Both the position numbers and the translations under genes were made by a program. This document shows positions 63,769 to 64,000 of a DNA stretch of 64,000 nt, one piece after another. A model generated the notes under the pieces. The model had not been told where the DNA came from and ran no database searches. It saw nothing but the letters and a program-made list of their open reading frames with translations. Positions within the stretch are counted from its first letter, which is position 1; every line of letters begins with the position of its first letter. Source of the stretch: Clostridium sp. (GTDB lineage Bacteria; Bacillota; Clostridia; Clostridiales; Clostridiaceae); contig NZ_JAJFUC010000026.1 of assembly GCF_021372645.1 (NCBI RefSeq), positions 1 through 64,000 of the forward strand. Reading direction: 5' to 3'.

Positions 63769-64000
63769 GTGTTTATATTAAATAGCTTTATAGACTTAAT
63801 ATGTAATTCATTTTTTTTAACAGGATATGTAACAAACAGCAATACTTTTCCGTTACCCTTAGATGAAGCAGAAGAACAAATGTATTTAAAGAAGTTTAAA
63901 GAGGGCGATAAAACTGCAAAAAGCATTTTGATTGAAAGAAACCTAAGATTAGTAGCTCATATAGTAAAAAAGTACTCATTTCCTAATAAGGATGTGGATG
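63769..64000 (+). CDS. sigK: Sporulation sigma factor SigK, 5' part
   Basis: The frame from GTG at 63769 runs off the window edge (77 codons seen). It reads MFILNSFIDLICNSFFLTGY then VTNSNTFPLPLDEAEEQMYLKKF and AKSILIERNLRLVAHIVKKYS, which is the N-terminus of sigma-K: a hydrophobic pro-sequence, then sigma region 1.2/2.1. GGAGG lies 6 nt upstream of the GTG. Sigma-K directs late mother-cell transcription in Bacillus sporulation and has an early role in some clostridia. Whether a skin element interrupts it cannot be seen here. Confidence 0.88.
   Translation, partial: MFILNSFIDLICNSFFLTGYVTNSNTFPLPLDEAEEQMYLKKFKEGDKTAKSILIERNLRLVAHIVKKYSFPNKDVD

Overview
The window is AT-rich chromosomal DNA of a low-GC, spore-forming Firmicute, almost certainly Clostridium sensu stricto; gene content and order resemble the solventogenic C. 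beijerinckii / C. butyricum group. The genus call rests on the block alaS-ireB-ruvX-DUF1292-fur-rnj-typA-mltG-O-methyltransferase-U32-PBP-sigK, purine-rich Shine-Dalgarno (SD) sites, TTG/GTG starts and strong TTGACA-17-TATAAT-type promoters. The species call is inference. I see no rRNA, tRNA, CRISPR array, prophage or intact insertion sequence.

Layout. 1-5.5 kb: a YaaR-family gene, a nitrate/sulfonate/thiamine-type ABC importer and a fused ABC exporter. 5.5-9.5 kb (minus strand): an unknown 144-residue protein, ilvE and glutamine-dependent nadE. 9.9-12.4 kb: an NfeD/SPFH membrane pair and an EcsC-family protein. 12.6-15.4 kb: a polar amino-acid ABC importer and a 51-residue zinc-ribbon protein. 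15.4-15.7 kb: an apparent deletion scar holding the 3' ends of two genes. 15.97-27.3 kb: purine operon purL-E-C-F-M-N-H-D, the IMP branch. 27.5-29.6 kb: a 39-residue ORF, a GerMN-type lipoprotein and a decayed ISLre2-type transposase. 29.6-39.7 kb: type II fatty-acid operon fabT-like-fabH-acpP-fabK-fabD-fabG-fabF-accB-fabZ-accC-accD-accA, in streptococcal order but without fabM. 39.9-43.2 kb: a stand-alone HutP-family RNA-binding regulator followed by a TrpX/PF04392-type ABC importer with an unusually UAG-rich leader. 43.3-48.1 kb: an AAA-ATPase gene remnant, rarA, and an Rrf2-iscS-iscU-mnmA cluster. 48.4-49.9 kb: a PRC-barrel protein and an AI-2E-family permease. 50.0-64 kb: T-box-controlled alaS and the conserved block running to the 5' part of sigK, which is cut by the window edge.

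Most genes are core metabolism. The less ordinary signals are regulatory: (i) hutP next to a transporter leader with nine UAG triplets; (ii) a perfect TTTGAT-T-ATCAAA palindrome at the start site of a consensus promoter before the fabT-like gene; (iii) ireB, whose SD lies 24 nt from the start codon with a hairpin that would shorten this to 7 nt; (iv) a PBP gene whose only well-placed start codon is AUU; (v) a strong promoter followed within about 15 nt of its predicted start by an intrinsic terminator upstream of typA; and (vi) AT-rich palindromic, MITE-like elements between genes inside the pur and fab operons. No clearly new multi-gene system is visible; the HutP/UAG-leader pair is the best candidate for undescribed biology.
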